DNA of 64,000 bases from Adiantum capillus-veneris. Taxonomy: Eukaryota; Streptophyta; Polypodiopsida; Polypodiales; Pteridaceae. Numbering within the stretch: position 1 is the first letter of the stretch; each line of letters opens with the position of its first letter. Positions 1 through 10,700 of this stretch are shown here, piece by piece. The position numbers and the translations under genes were made by a program. The notes under the pieces are model-generated. The model worked only from the letters and a program-made list of their open reading frames with translations, searched no databases and was not told the origin of the DNA. The stretch is taken from contig CM043953.1 in NCBI GenBank assembly GCA_014529385.2, forward strand, positions 65,116,372 through 65,180,371, given 5' to 3'.

Positions 1-413
1 GAGCTAGGGAGATCTAGACGCCCACGACTGCGGAGGCCAGACTACACAATATCGACAGAGGCTGCATCAGAGGATCTAGGTCACTTTGGCTCGACATGCA
101 CAACGTCCGGTCAGACTACTAACCATGGAGGAGATTGATGAGGTCCGCTAGCGACAGATGCTGGATCTCATATGATCTACCTATCCCACCTAGCTGTTTT
201 AGCTGCTTAGTCCACACCGAGCAGTTTAGGATTCCATAATATTTTATTTTGTCATCTTGTTATTCTGACTTTGTATCAGATCCACCACATTGTAACTTTC
301 TGGTCTCATAGGTCACTTTGGCCTTTTGAAGACGTTAATATAACATTTCATTTCATTTCTTTCTTTAATTTTAATTTCCTACGCATACATATTCGTTCTC
401 TCTCTCTTTCCTA

Positions 414-430
414 TACACACACACACACAC

Positions 431-502
<72 letters not shown>

Positions 503-533
503 CACACACACAGGATGTAGAGAGAGAGAGAGG
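414..533. repeat. (CA)n/(CT)n/(GA)n compound microsatellite
   Basis: A short CA run is followed by an uninterrupted CT block (about 434-499), a second short CA run, and a GA run. The open frames across it encode only Ser-Leu or His-Thr repeats and are not genes. Bases 1-413 hold no gene that I can support. Confidence 0.95.
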
Positions 534-622
534 GGTTGGGGGGAAGAGTGCCATAATACCTGCACAGCAGGTTTCGGCCAAGATCTGAGCGCGCGCGTTG
601 AAGGCGAAAATGGCCCCTGCGC

Positions 623-842
623 GTGGGTTCCCCTTTTTTTCCCCAATTTTTTAGCGTCGAAAAGTGCGTCGATATACGCGTGGTAATGTCCGTCGATATA
701 CGCGTGGAAAATAATGCCTTGCCATGTGTATTTCCACGTGCATATCGATGGCTATTTCAACGCGTATATCGACGGGATAAAAGAACATCGATATTTGCTT
801 GGAAAGGTACAGGCATCGATAACTTTGGGTTATGTTGTAGTG
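623..842. mobile_element. terminal and subterminal region of a CACTA-like DNA transposon
   Basis: The segment ends in GTTATGTTGTAGTG at 842, the reverse complement of CACTACAACATAAC, which fits the CACTA-superfamily terminus. Just inside, 16-17-bp motifs of the type CGTCGATATACGCGTGG occur twice in direct orientation (about 668-707) and in degenerate inverted form (about 731-775), as expected of subterminal transposase-binding repeats. The rest of the element would lie to the left, partly outside the window; I see no transposase here. The outer base call rests on the terminal motif alone, because the other end is not visible and no target duplication can be checked. Confidence 0.55.
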
Positions 843-876
843 ATCGAGGCCCGCTGGCGTTATTCTTTGAGTCATC

Positions 877-880
<4 letters not shown>

Positions 881-916
<36 letters not shown>
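881..916. repeat. (GA)n microsatellite
   Basis: Uninterrupted GA run lying 38 bp beyond the CACTA-like terminus, followed by purine-rich degenerate GA sequence to about 967. Confidence 0.95.
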
Positions 917-921
<5 letters not shown>

Positions 922-1204
922 CTTTGCAGTAGGTCGAGAGGAGAGAGGAGAGAGGGAGAGAGGGGGTCATGTGGGAGCGTGCTCTGCATCGTAGTGCACG
1001 GCAGTAACGGAGTACATGATCACGCGCTCTCGGTAAGTGTTTCATGTGTATGCGTTGTGTGGTAGCGTGCCTTTTGTCGTATTGTACGACAGTCATAAGG
1101 TACCTTACCACACAATGGGAGTGTGTGTGTAAGCTGTTCGACGGAGCAGTGCCTACCATAGGAAAGATGGTGTCTTTGTGGTCAGTATTGGCTTATTGTT
1201 TCGG

Positions 1205-1525
1205 TACTACGTCGGTAACGCGGTGAATCTAGTATCCTTATGGTAATTCAACTTCCCTTCCCCTTTCCCAAAAAACATTTTGGCATCGATCGGTAATGCG
1301 GCTATATGATGCTTGTATGCAAGCCATTATTTCTCCTTAGATTCAGGTGGCACTAGGTCGGTAACGCAGCTAATTGAGTGTCATTTGTTAGAAGCATCTG
1401 TTTTGTCATAAATGTTGCGTTCAGGTCGTTAACCCGACGGTACAAACGTCATATTACTTGTATGTGCATATGCAGTTAATTTTTTAAGTATTAAGTATAT
1501 GAAATACTTGGTCGGTAACGCGGAT
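1205..1525 (+). repeat. dispersed GGTCGGTAACGCGG motif, five copies
   Basis: Variants of GGTCGGTAACGCGG recur near 1209, 1289, 1356, 1426 and 1509, at 65-85-bp spacing, all in the same orientation; the fourth is the most degenerate. The spacers are unrelated. This is the usual look of a subterminal binding-site array of a DNA transposon or of a regulatory cluster, but I cannot assign an element. No coding sequence is seen between 970 and 1600. Confidence 0.6.
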
Positions 1526-1625
1526 GTGAAGAGTATTTCATATACACATGTTTGAATTGTTTGATTTTGTTGTTTTTTTAGTGTTCTTATGAAATTATAT
1601 ACTAGCTAATCATATTCAAAAGATG

Positions 1626-2058
1626 CTTTATTCATCAATCATCGCTATTTTAAATGCTACTTTTACATAAATTATATGTAAAAAAGTATTTGCACACAAT
1701 TTTCATGTTAAATATTCATTTTTATCTTTTTAAAGGACATCAAGCATCATCGCTATTTTAAATGCTACTTTACATAAATTCTCTGTAAAAAAGAATTTGC
1801 ACACAATTTGCATGTTAACTATTCTTTTGTATCTTTTTAAAGAGCATCAATCAGCATCACTATTTTAAATGCTACATTTACATAAATTCTATGTAAAAAA
1901 GTGTGAGAACACAATTTGCATGTTAAATATTTATGTCTATCTTTTTAAAGAGCATCGATCATCATCGCTATTTTAAATGCTACATTTACATAAATTCTAT
2001 GTAAAAAAGTGTGAGAATACAATTTGCATGTTAAATATTTATTTCTATCTTTTAAAGA
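1626..2058. repeat. about 107-bp AT-rich tandem repeat, four copies
   Basis: A unit containing CATCATCGCTATTTTAAATG, a TACATAAATT..TGTAAAAAAG segment and ATCTTTTTAAAG recurs at about 1636, 1746, 1852 and 1963. The copies are similar but not identical. There is no coding potential. The following 2060-2630 is AT-rich with nothing recognisable. Confidence 0.85.
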
Positions 2059-2633
2059 GCAAGGCATTCTTTGCAATTTCCTAACTTGATTTGTATACTT
2101 CCAGCTAAATAAAATTGACAATATATACATCATGATGCATGTATCTTCCAAGAGGCTTTGAATTGTATTAGATTTTTAACATGTTCTATTAGACCTGGAC
2201 AATTTTATTAGGAATAATATATCTATTGTATTTTACATTATCAAACATACCATTTAAAGTTAAAATGATTATCAACCTGAATAAATATAATCTTGCATAA
2301 TTTTTTGAAGTCTTTAAGTCCGGTGTGCTTTGTTTGAACTAGTGTGAGCGCACGGTGAAAAATATAAGTTAAAAATTCACTATATACTAAAATGTTTCAG
2401 ATTGTTAACATGTATTGTTTGATCTGGATGAAGTTCTTATAAACCACTTGTTTGCTCTGCATTTTACACATGTAATAGATTGCAGTTTAAAGTGAAGATT
2501 GTTTTCAATGTTTATCAATATTTCCATGCACATTTCTTAAAGTCTTCAAGTCATGGTTGAGGGTTTGCCTGAAATATTGTGAGAGTCTTAGTGCATTGTG
2601 TAACCATGAATTTGTATTTGATGCTGCTTTTTA

Positions 2634-3214
2634 TTGTCCAGTGCTAAAATGACGCTAGATCAAAAGAAAAGTATTATGCGTACCATTCAGAAAGAATTTA
2701 TTTTGGCAATATCATCATGTGCAGATGGTTGCATACAACAGATTAGTGAAAGTGATGTCTTCATCAAAGACCTCACTAGCGCTATATGGGAGAACGCAGA
2801 GCGCAGGCCCCGAGTTGAAGGCCAATACGAGTTGCTGATTCCAGCTGGGATTCAAGAATTTGACCCCCACCACAAGGTTAGGAAAATGTTGGGCAATATA
2901 AAAGTATGTTGCGGAGACTTAAAGGAAGATATCCCTCGTGCCTGCGGCATGTAAAAATTAGAGCTCTGGGATAAATTGGGGGACGAACACAAGGTAAAGA
3001 TGAAGCGTGTGAAATCATGGACCAAGCAGCCTTATCCAAGAGATTGACGATGACCCAAGATGCGCAAGCAGCTTTGGGAGGTTGATCAGATGCCAGCAGC
3101 ACCGACACAATCATGCACATGGCTTTGAATGCCAAGTACGCTTATCTTGTCGGCATCCCTCACGAGGCCTTAGTAGAAGGTACGAGGGTTGGAGCAAGTA
3201 GGGTATCATTTATT
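2634..3214 (+). pseudogene. kinase-family fragment 1 (N-terminal region to the start of the kinase domain)
   Basis: An open frame runs from a possible 3' splice site (TATTGTCCAG) at about 2640 through 2952 and ends at TAA. The same family signature then continues in shifted frames to about 3214. Aligned by eye with the two other copies here (20.7-31.0 and 47.8-49.3 kb), it has the amphipathic N-terminal stretch, the block with KVCCGDLKEDIP, then KLELWD, and finally LNAKYAYLVGIPHEAL, where copy 2 has LNSFCYVTLGIPFEAI. It stops around GTRVGAS, the point of the glycine-rich loop, so no catalytic residues remain. The stop codons and frame changes make it a dead fragment. Orientation is opposite to the other copies. 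The family match is my own comparison, not a database hit. Confidence 0.6.
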
Positions 3215-3408
3215 CGATCAAATAATTCAATTTATACCAAATAAATCGTTCTTATTCGCATATTCTCGTATAATACGTGGTATTTTTGAATAATTTCTAT
3301 CATTTTGATCGATATCGTATTGATCTATAGACTTTTCATTGAAACAACATCGATCAATATGGTAGTCCATAAAATAAAAAAATGTCATTCTTTGAAACGT
3401 TTTCGATT

Positions 3409-3410
<2 letters not shown>

Positions 3411-3467
<57 letters not shown>
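3411..3467. repeat. (CT)n microsatellite
   Basis: About 57 bases of CT. The flanking sequence at 3230-3380 is rich in GATCGATAT-like short palindromes. The frame across it encodes only an Arg-Glu repeat on the minus strand. Confidence 0.95.
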
Positions 3468-3468
<1 letters not shown>

Positions 3469-3569
3469 GCTCTCTCAGCCATTTTCGGAGCAGGTCAGCC
3501 TCACGTATTGGTGAGCATATTTTCATAAAAAATAATGTAAATTGTATTTTCACGTGATTATATAACTGC

Positions 3570-4284
3570 ATGTGTCTTTGATACGCCTTCGAGCCTGCTT
3601 AGTCACATAGCAGTTTAAAATTTAGGGCATAGAGATTACTATTGGTTGTCTAATTTTATATCTTACTCCCATAGTAATCTAGAAAAAATTTAGAAAACAT
3701 TGACTCTTGTTCTGATAGGCTTTGCAATACTCTTACTTGAATCAATGTTCTAGGAATTTAGATAACACCGTACATTGTTTTAATATGCTTGTCGGCGCTC
3801 ATACTTTGTACGGTGTTTTAGAAGACCATTAGATAGCACGTACATTTGTTTGATATGTCTCACGACACTCTTACTTTGTACAATGATTTAGGTAAAATAA
3901 GCTCCAATGAAAAGTTAGCTTACAACAAAATCATACTTCTTGCTGTGTCTGAGCCTTGGTTCTTACAACGGAAGAAGTTACTCCTAGACACGATCTCTGC
4001 GAATAAACTTTTTATCTAGTGAGTCATTAATCTATACACTTTCAAATATACGTATTCATGGACCACATGATTCGTAAATCTACATTGTAGATATGTATAA
4101 TGAGAAAAGTGTAATCTTTAAACTACAATCAATAGATACACTATGATTATAATTTCTCACCATAATCATGCAATGAGAAAGATAAAAGATTATAGATATG
4201 ATTTACTATATTAAAATGATGAATAAATATTTTTAAGATAATATTTTAGAAAAAATCATCAATAGATATGACATTCCTGGCTAC
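3570..4284. other. AT-rich intergenic DNA, nothing recognised
   Basis: No open frame of note and no transposon motif. A loosely repeated phrase, ...TTTGTACRRTGWTTTAG.., occurs near 3810 and 3886. Confidence 0.6.
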
Positions 4285-4800
4285 TAAGAGATAAAGAGCG
4301 TTTGCTCAAAACAACCTAGATGAGTGATGGAGTCATTTCACATTCCACTATCTATGTCTCTTGGAGGTAGGAGCTATTGCTCAAACACAACCAATCGACC
4401 CTAAAATAACTTAGGTCTCTAATTTCTATATCAACATAGAGGTAAGAGCATGGGCTCGATAACATCCATGTGACTCCTAAGTACTATGTATGACTAATAT
4501 TCACTAGGAGGTAAGAGCTTTTTCTCGATCACAATCTAGTGAATTCTATAGGTAATCCACCATATTCACTTAGAGGTAAGATCATAAGATCAATAACAAC
4601 CAAGTGAATCCTACTTCATGCCTTTAACCTCACTTGGAAGTAAGAGAATCATCTCATAACAACCAAGAGGCACTAAGTGGACTATTCTATGTCTATATGG
4701 AGGTAAGAACATTTATTCATGACAACCAAAAGACCCTACATGTATGTGTATATCTTATCCATACTTAGAGGTAGGAGACCCTGCTCAAACAACTAGTATA
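4285..4800. repeat. degenerate tandem array, about 55-77-bp period, eight copies
   Basis: A core of the form GGAGGTAAGAGC, about 8 bases, CTCAAnnACAACC recurs at about 4287, 4364, 4439, 4506, 4575, 4629, 4700 and 4763, with poorly conserved spacers. Copies diverge substantially, so the array is old. No coding potential. Confidence 0.7.
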
Positions 4801-4984
4801 GAAGTATTACAATTTAAATAACCTCTGGTAACCTTTTAATTGCACATAGAAATGTTTATTTTAATCTTCTAAATCAATGTCTTATCTACCTAGTGAATGA
4901 TACGTTCCAAAATGTATGAATTAACACTATATCTATGCACATATTATAGCTATGATAGATTTTAACCATCTAATATCACTTTTA

Positions 4985-5275
4985 GTATCTATTCTAAAAT
5001 GCATAGAGTTAAGAGTATAGCCTCTAATGTTTAGAATTATAAATCCGCACTAAAACACTATAACTAAACAAAAAGCCTCTAATGTGTAGAATTATTTATT
5101 TATCTGTTCTAAAACAAATAGAGCTAAGAGTATAGCCTCTAATGTTTAGAATTATACATTCTCACTAAGACACACAATAGCTAAAAAGATAGCCTCTAGT
5201 GCTTAGAGTTATTTATTTATACTAAAACAATAGAGTTAAAGAATAACTTCTATTGCTTGAATTATACATGATTCA
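4985..5275. repeat. degenerate tandem array around GCCTCTAATGTTTAGAATTAT
   Basis: The phrase GCCTCTAATGTTTAGAAT recurs with small changes near 5021, 5075, 5137 and 5201, and more weakly near 5248, each followed by ACTAAAACA-like sequence. Period is 54-64 bp. It follows the 4.3-4.8 kb array closely and may be a further-diverged part of the same satellite. Confidence 0.65.
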
Positions 5276-5279
5276 AACT

Positions 5280-6890
5280 CTAGGAGTGCACTATGTAATC
5301 ATTTCAATGTATAACATGACTTCAAAAAGAGGGGTTTTAAAAAGCAAAAATTTATAGACAATTTAGCAAAGATACATTAAAGTAAGGGGTCATTTTATTC
5401 TTTGAGACATGTTAAAAGAGGAGTTTTTTAAATACCCCCGAACGCACGTTATATAAGGGGGAACTGAACGGTGAACCCCTCGAGGATTCAAATCTATTAA
5501 TTTTTTTATTTTTAATGTGTTAACGTTAAAAATAATCTTTTTTTTTAAATGAAAGGATTTTTTAAGTTGAGAATTCAACCTTTCTATGTCGGGGGTAACC
5601 TGACACTTTGGTAAAGGGAATTGTGCTTAAAACACGCAAATCTAAGCTTTTTATACTATGTCAGAATCGATCGATATTGTTTTGATTGATATGTAAGCAA
5701 TAAACGTTATTTTGAATAAAGTTGAACTAGCAGCAAATAATACGCGCAAATAAATCTTTGAATTAATCAACCATTATTGAAAAATAAAACGAATGTCAAA
5801 TAACAAATCATGTAACCCTGGGACCTGGCTCCTTTGGTGTGTGCACATTGTACACCATCAAAGGCATCTCTTTCTTTCCATACCACATTATATATGTGGG
5901 AAAATCCTACAAGGGAGAGAGTGAGACAAAATTTGACAGCTTTTAGACAGAGCAAGGAATGCAAACGCTCCACCCCTCCGTTCTAAGGTACATTGGCTTT
6001 ACCACCGAAGCTCCTTGGATCACAACATTTCCATACTATAATAGGGGGGTATCATGGGGGTCATGATGTGCTGTTGAGGGCCATTTTTCAAATTTTACTC
6101 CACCTCTCTCTTGGTATGCACTTGATGCATGAAAATCACACAAAAAACGTATGTACTTATTTTGTACAGAAGTATGGTTTTGACACATGTGGATCTCAAA
6201 ATAAGGAGAGGTAGGAACAAATCCTATGAAAAGGAAAAAAATAAAAAATTTAAAAAAATCATTGGATGCTGATTCTACCTGACGGTCACTACCGGTGAAG
6301 AGTAAAAGTCAATAGTGAAAGGGAGGAGAATCTTATGCATTATTGAGTTTGAGTCAACAAAATATTATCAAATTTAAGCATAATTGAATTGTGGACACAA
6401 GGCTTGCACATGAAGTCAAGAGGGGACCACCTGGAAGACTTTTGGAAGGGAAAAGACGTGCACATATTTTAGTGGTATTTTTATCTATTTTTTTCATTCT
6501 GAATTGGAAAAAGTTTTCAATAGTAATGTTGTAGGCGTTGAGCTGATCTTTCAGCCCCTATTTTTTTAATAATTTTTGAAGCTAAGGTCTGGGATATATG
6601 GCCGAAATGGTGGAGCTTATCTGTCCACATGGAAAGAAGTCATGATTATCCAACTCCACACACACAATTTCTTATAGGTTTCTCTCCATTATTGCTATGT
6701 TTTCTCTCATTTTATCAAGATTCTCTTGGACTCATGCTATGGAAGGTGGCAGGGAGACAAGCTCGACATGATGAAGATGATTAGGAGGAAATTGGTCAAT
6801 AAGCAAGGCACACGGAACTCTCTCATTGGGTGAATGCCTTTAACTGAGTTTACTCTGTAATAACTCCTCTTGCTCATAACCTCTTCCCTA
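5280..6890. other. intergenic DNA, no gene supported
   Basis: Contains only short open frames with no recognisable domain (for example one at 5993-6214) and no inferable splicing. A purine tract lies near 6230-6260. Confidence 0.5.
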
Positions 6891-6894
6891 ATAA

Positions 6895-7134
6895 CTCTCT
6901 TGGCCTATAAAAGGAGGCCTTCTCCTTTGTAATGGACACACACCACACTACACACACACACACTAGCCCATATGCACACTACCCCGTATGCACACTACAT
7001 CCCACATACCTACACATAGACATACTTTTGCTACATGCTAGTAGCATGAACCCTAATCACATAATCACAACACCATCACCATCAACATGTACAAAATGAG
7101 CACCATATCTCCACACACTTGTAATGAAGGATTA
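6895..7134 (+). promoter_or_regulatory. LTR-like promoter with TATA box
   Basis: GGCCTATAAAAGGAGGCC at 6903-6920 is the same 18-bp string that surrounds the TATA box in both LTRs of the 36.4-42.0 kb copia element, here pointing rightward. A CA-rich leader and a series of CACACTAC-like phrases follow. I read it as a solo or truncated LTR on the plus strand; its outer limits are not visible. Confidence 0.45.
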
Positions 7135-7136
7135 AA

Positions 7137-7343
7137 GGCGCAATTTCAAGAAGAAGAATGATGGCTACACTCATGATATTCCTCGTCATCAAAAACCATC
7201 CCTCCATTATGCTTCATTCGGTCTTGTTTCCTTCTCATCTTCTTTCCCTGTGCTATCGATTGTATTCATCTTTTGCAAGCAATCAACACACTCCATCTTG
7301 GTGCCATACCTTGTGTCGTTTGGGATACAGTTCATTGTGAGTA
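7137..7343 (+). repeat. direct repeat copy A (about 210 bp)
   Basis: Starts at GCGCAATTTCAAGAAGAAGA and ends near TTCATTGTGAGTA. It is repeated with roughly 7% difference at 7575-7784. Both copies end in the same GGGATACA.TTCATTGTGAGTA phrase. The sequence is not a recognised coding domain. Confidence 0.85.
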
Positions 7344-7344
7344 T

Positions 7345-7574
7345 GGTTTATGCTTGTTCTTTCCATTTTGCTTATGTTAAGGTGTGCGGATTCACCGCCA
7401 TATACACACTCTCTCTCCCTCTCACATTTCTATCATCTTACTACTTGCTCATCTTAAGGTGTGCGGATTTGCCACCTTTGGTATGAGAAGTGAGCATCAC
7501 CTGCTCTCTCAAGTGGTTCTCCCTTCACAACAAGTTACCCATGAACAGATCTTCACTTGGAATGAAAAAAATTG
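7345..7574 (+). pseudogene. short Ty3/gypsy RT-RNase H linker fragment, plus strand
   Basis: At about 7490-7570 the plus strand encodes LLSQVVLPSQQVTHEQIFTW, which closely resembles LLSQLVLPLQQLTQRSTFTW in the minus-strand polyprotein at 7772-11173. A piece of the same element family is therefore present here in inverted orientation between the two direct repeats. Two copies of the phrase AAGGTGTGCGGATTYRCC (7380, 7456) are also present; the same phrase occurs on the minus strand near 13605-13685. Confidence 0.55.
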
Positions 7575-7784
7575 AAGGCACAATTTCAAGAAGAAGAATG
7601 ATGGCTACACTCATGATATTCCTCGCCATGAACTCCCATCCCTCCATTATGCTTCATACGGTCTTGTTCCCTTCTCATCTTCTTTCCCTAAGCTATCGAT
7701 TGTATTAATCTTTTGCAAGCAATCAACACACTCCATCTTGGTGCCATACCTTATGTCATTTGGGATACACTTCATTGTGAGTAG
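7575..7784 (+). repeat. direct repeat copy B (about 210 bp)
   Basis: Second copy of the 7137-7343 sequence. It abuts the 3' end of the gypsy polyprotein frame, occupying the place where integrase would be expected. Confidence 0.85.
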
Positions 7785-10700
7785 GTCATGAGTCCCCCCA
7801 AACTTGCCCTTGTCGTGCTTTCTACCTGTACCGTGTAGTCAAACTCTTGTAGACGAACTAGCCATTTAGTAATTCTAGCAGACACATCCATGTGTTGTAC
7901 AACATGGGGAAATATTTCATCTGTGGTTAGAATCACAAATTGCTTAGGGAGAAAATATGACCTAAGCTTTGTAGTTGCAAATCTAAGAGCTAGGACTAAG
8001 TGTTCCACATGGGTGAAACCTTTCTCTCCTGCTGTCATCATTCGACTAGAGAAGTAGATTGGCCTCATGAAAGATGTCGTCGTATCCTTTTGGAGTAGCA
8101 CAGCCCCCAATGAGTCATCACCAACACTTGAGGTGACATAGAATTTTTCATCCCACTTAGGTGGTGAGATAGTTGGCAGAGTGGCTAAGACCTCCTTTAC
8201 CTTGTTGTAGTGATGTTCGCTTTCCTCGTCCCAAGTGAAAGTTGATCTTTGAGTGAGTTGTTGCAGTGGTAGAACAAGTTGTGATAGTAGATGTATGAAT
8301 CTACTTAAGTACCTCACCTTCTGTAGAAAAGAGACCAGTTGACGTGCGGTCGGTTCTGAAGGTAGGGCTATGAGAGCGGACACCTTACTTGGGTCGGCGT
8401 TGATACCTTTTGCTGAAATTTCATGGCCTAGTAGAATGACTTTACTCTCCCCAATGTGGCATTTATCCACATTTAATTGCCCACCTAGGCTCTGCAACCT
8501 GGCCAAACCTTTAGTTACCTTTTCTAAATGCGAAATACGGGAGCTATATATACAAAAATCATCAATGAACACTCTTATGGATGTTCCAAAGAACGGTTGA
8601 AAAACATATGTGACATATCTTTGGAATGTGGCAGGTGCATTTGTGAGACCAAATGGCATAACCCTGTATGAAAAACAACCCCGTGGCGTGATAAAAGTGG
8701 TTTTTAGCTGATCTTCCAAGGCTATGCGTATTTGAAAGTATCCAGAATAACCATCACAGACGGTATAGCATTCAAAACACGCTACTTCATTCAAAATTTC
8801 ATCCAAGAAAGGGAGAGGAAAGTGGTCTCTCTTTGTAGCTGCATTTAGTGGTTTGTAGTCAACACAGACCCTCCACTTACCATTCTTTTTAGGCGTCACC
8901 ACTACGGGTGACACCCATTCTGAGTTTTCTACAGGATAGATGAATCCCGCCTCCAGCAGTTTCCTTACCTCGGCCAAGAGTGCCTTTTCTTGTATGACCC
9001 CCAGTCGTCGTAGCTTTTGCACAACTGGTTTTACCCCTTCCTTCAACTTAATATGATGTTCCACCACTGTAATGTCTGTGATTCTTTCATAGTTTTCAAT
9101 GAACAGGTTAGGAAATCCCATCGACATTTGTAAAAAACTATCTTTCTCCTCAAGTGTTAATTCCGTAGACAACATACCCTTCAACCTACTTCCTCCTAGG
9201 CCAGGTGATTTGCTCTCCTCTTCATTGGGTTGCCCTTTTGGTGATGGATCACCAGTTGTGCTTACCCTTTGTGGATCCTTCATAATAATACCCATCACAT
9301 CAATGGAACTATCACTTTCGTCGGTGGATGTGGTCTCCTCCTCAGAACTGGAAGATTCGCTAGTGGTTTCATCTGCCAATGTTTCCAGATTCATTTGCTT
9401 CTGCTTGCCAATCCTCATGTCGTAGTAGATTGTCTCCCCTTTCTTACCGGTCATGCGTAGAAGGCCAGTACCCCAGTCCTGTTTTGCCTTCATGGCCATC
9501 AACCATGGCCTTCCCAAAATTAGTGGATAGCCCTCCCCCTTAGTAGGCATTACAAAAACATCTACCTCTACCTCAGTGTTGAAAGCTTTGATTTTCACGG
9601 CACTTACCACACCCACACACTTTACTTTTACGTTGTTTGCCATCTTTGCCTTGCATGGAGAAGGCCTGTCAACCTCGAGCCCTAATCGAAGCATCATAGC
9701 TTCGCTCATTACACAGATTTGTGCACCTCCATCAATGTAGGTGTTTCCAACCCTCTTTCCTTTTATGTTTACGTCGACAATTGGAAGGATGTCATCCATG
9801 TTGCATCCCGAAATTGCTCCGGCTACCTTTGTTTTGGAGCGTCTTGTACTTACCATTTTAGACCATTGTCGCCTTACTTTAGGTACAAGATGTAGCAACT
9901 GTGGCCATGTAATCTTCGGTCCTTGCTCTGCCACATCCAATGTTAGATCATAGGGCTTAGAACTTTCCCCTAGCTGGAAGTCGGTGATGCCCAATTTCCG
10001 TCGTGGCCTGGATGGCCTCTTGCTAGTTTCTCCTCTCATGCTTCTCTCATCATCTGATTGTGTAGCTTTCTCCCTCCTAGCTCTTTTCACAGTCATGGCT
10101 TCAAGTGGTTCTAAAAAGCTTACCTTCTCCTTACCCTTGTCCCTCTCCTTTGCTCTAGGTGGATCCACTACTACGGCCTTTCCTTTCTCTTCTAGCCTTA
10201 TGATGTTTACAGGGCGATCAGGTGGTGGGGCTGGTGGAAGAGGTGGAATGGATGCTTGTAGTGGTGTCTGGGGTGGACGTAGAAGTTGTGTTGGTGGGGG
10301 TGGTGCTCGGGGTGGGGGTGTTCTTTCTCTAGGGGGTGACAATTGGTTCCTCCTACCTCCTCTATTATAGTTTTGTCGTGGTTTGGGACAGTAGTACATA
10401 CCGTGACCGTCTTCTCCGCAGTTGTAGCAATGATACTCCGTGTTTTGTCGTCGTGCTCTTCCCGGGTCTTGATCTCTTTCTTGACTCCTCCCTTGCTGTA
10501 TTAAGTGGACAGACAAATTCTGCAGTTGGTCAGTAATATGGGCCAACATATCTTGTTTGTCATCTCTTACCCCAAGAGCCGGTAGTGGTGGTATGGTGGT
10601 TGTCGTAGTTGCTGGTCGACGCGATGTTCCTGCTTCTGTTGACTCGGTTTCTTTGGCTTTCATTCGCAGCTTCTTGTCCTTAAGGCGAGAAATCTCAACG

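Noticed and set aside
7250-7708. Small hydrophobic frames in the 7.1-7.8 kb direct repeats
   Set aside because: T/C-rich sequence in several frames; the two copies do not preserve one frame better than the others.
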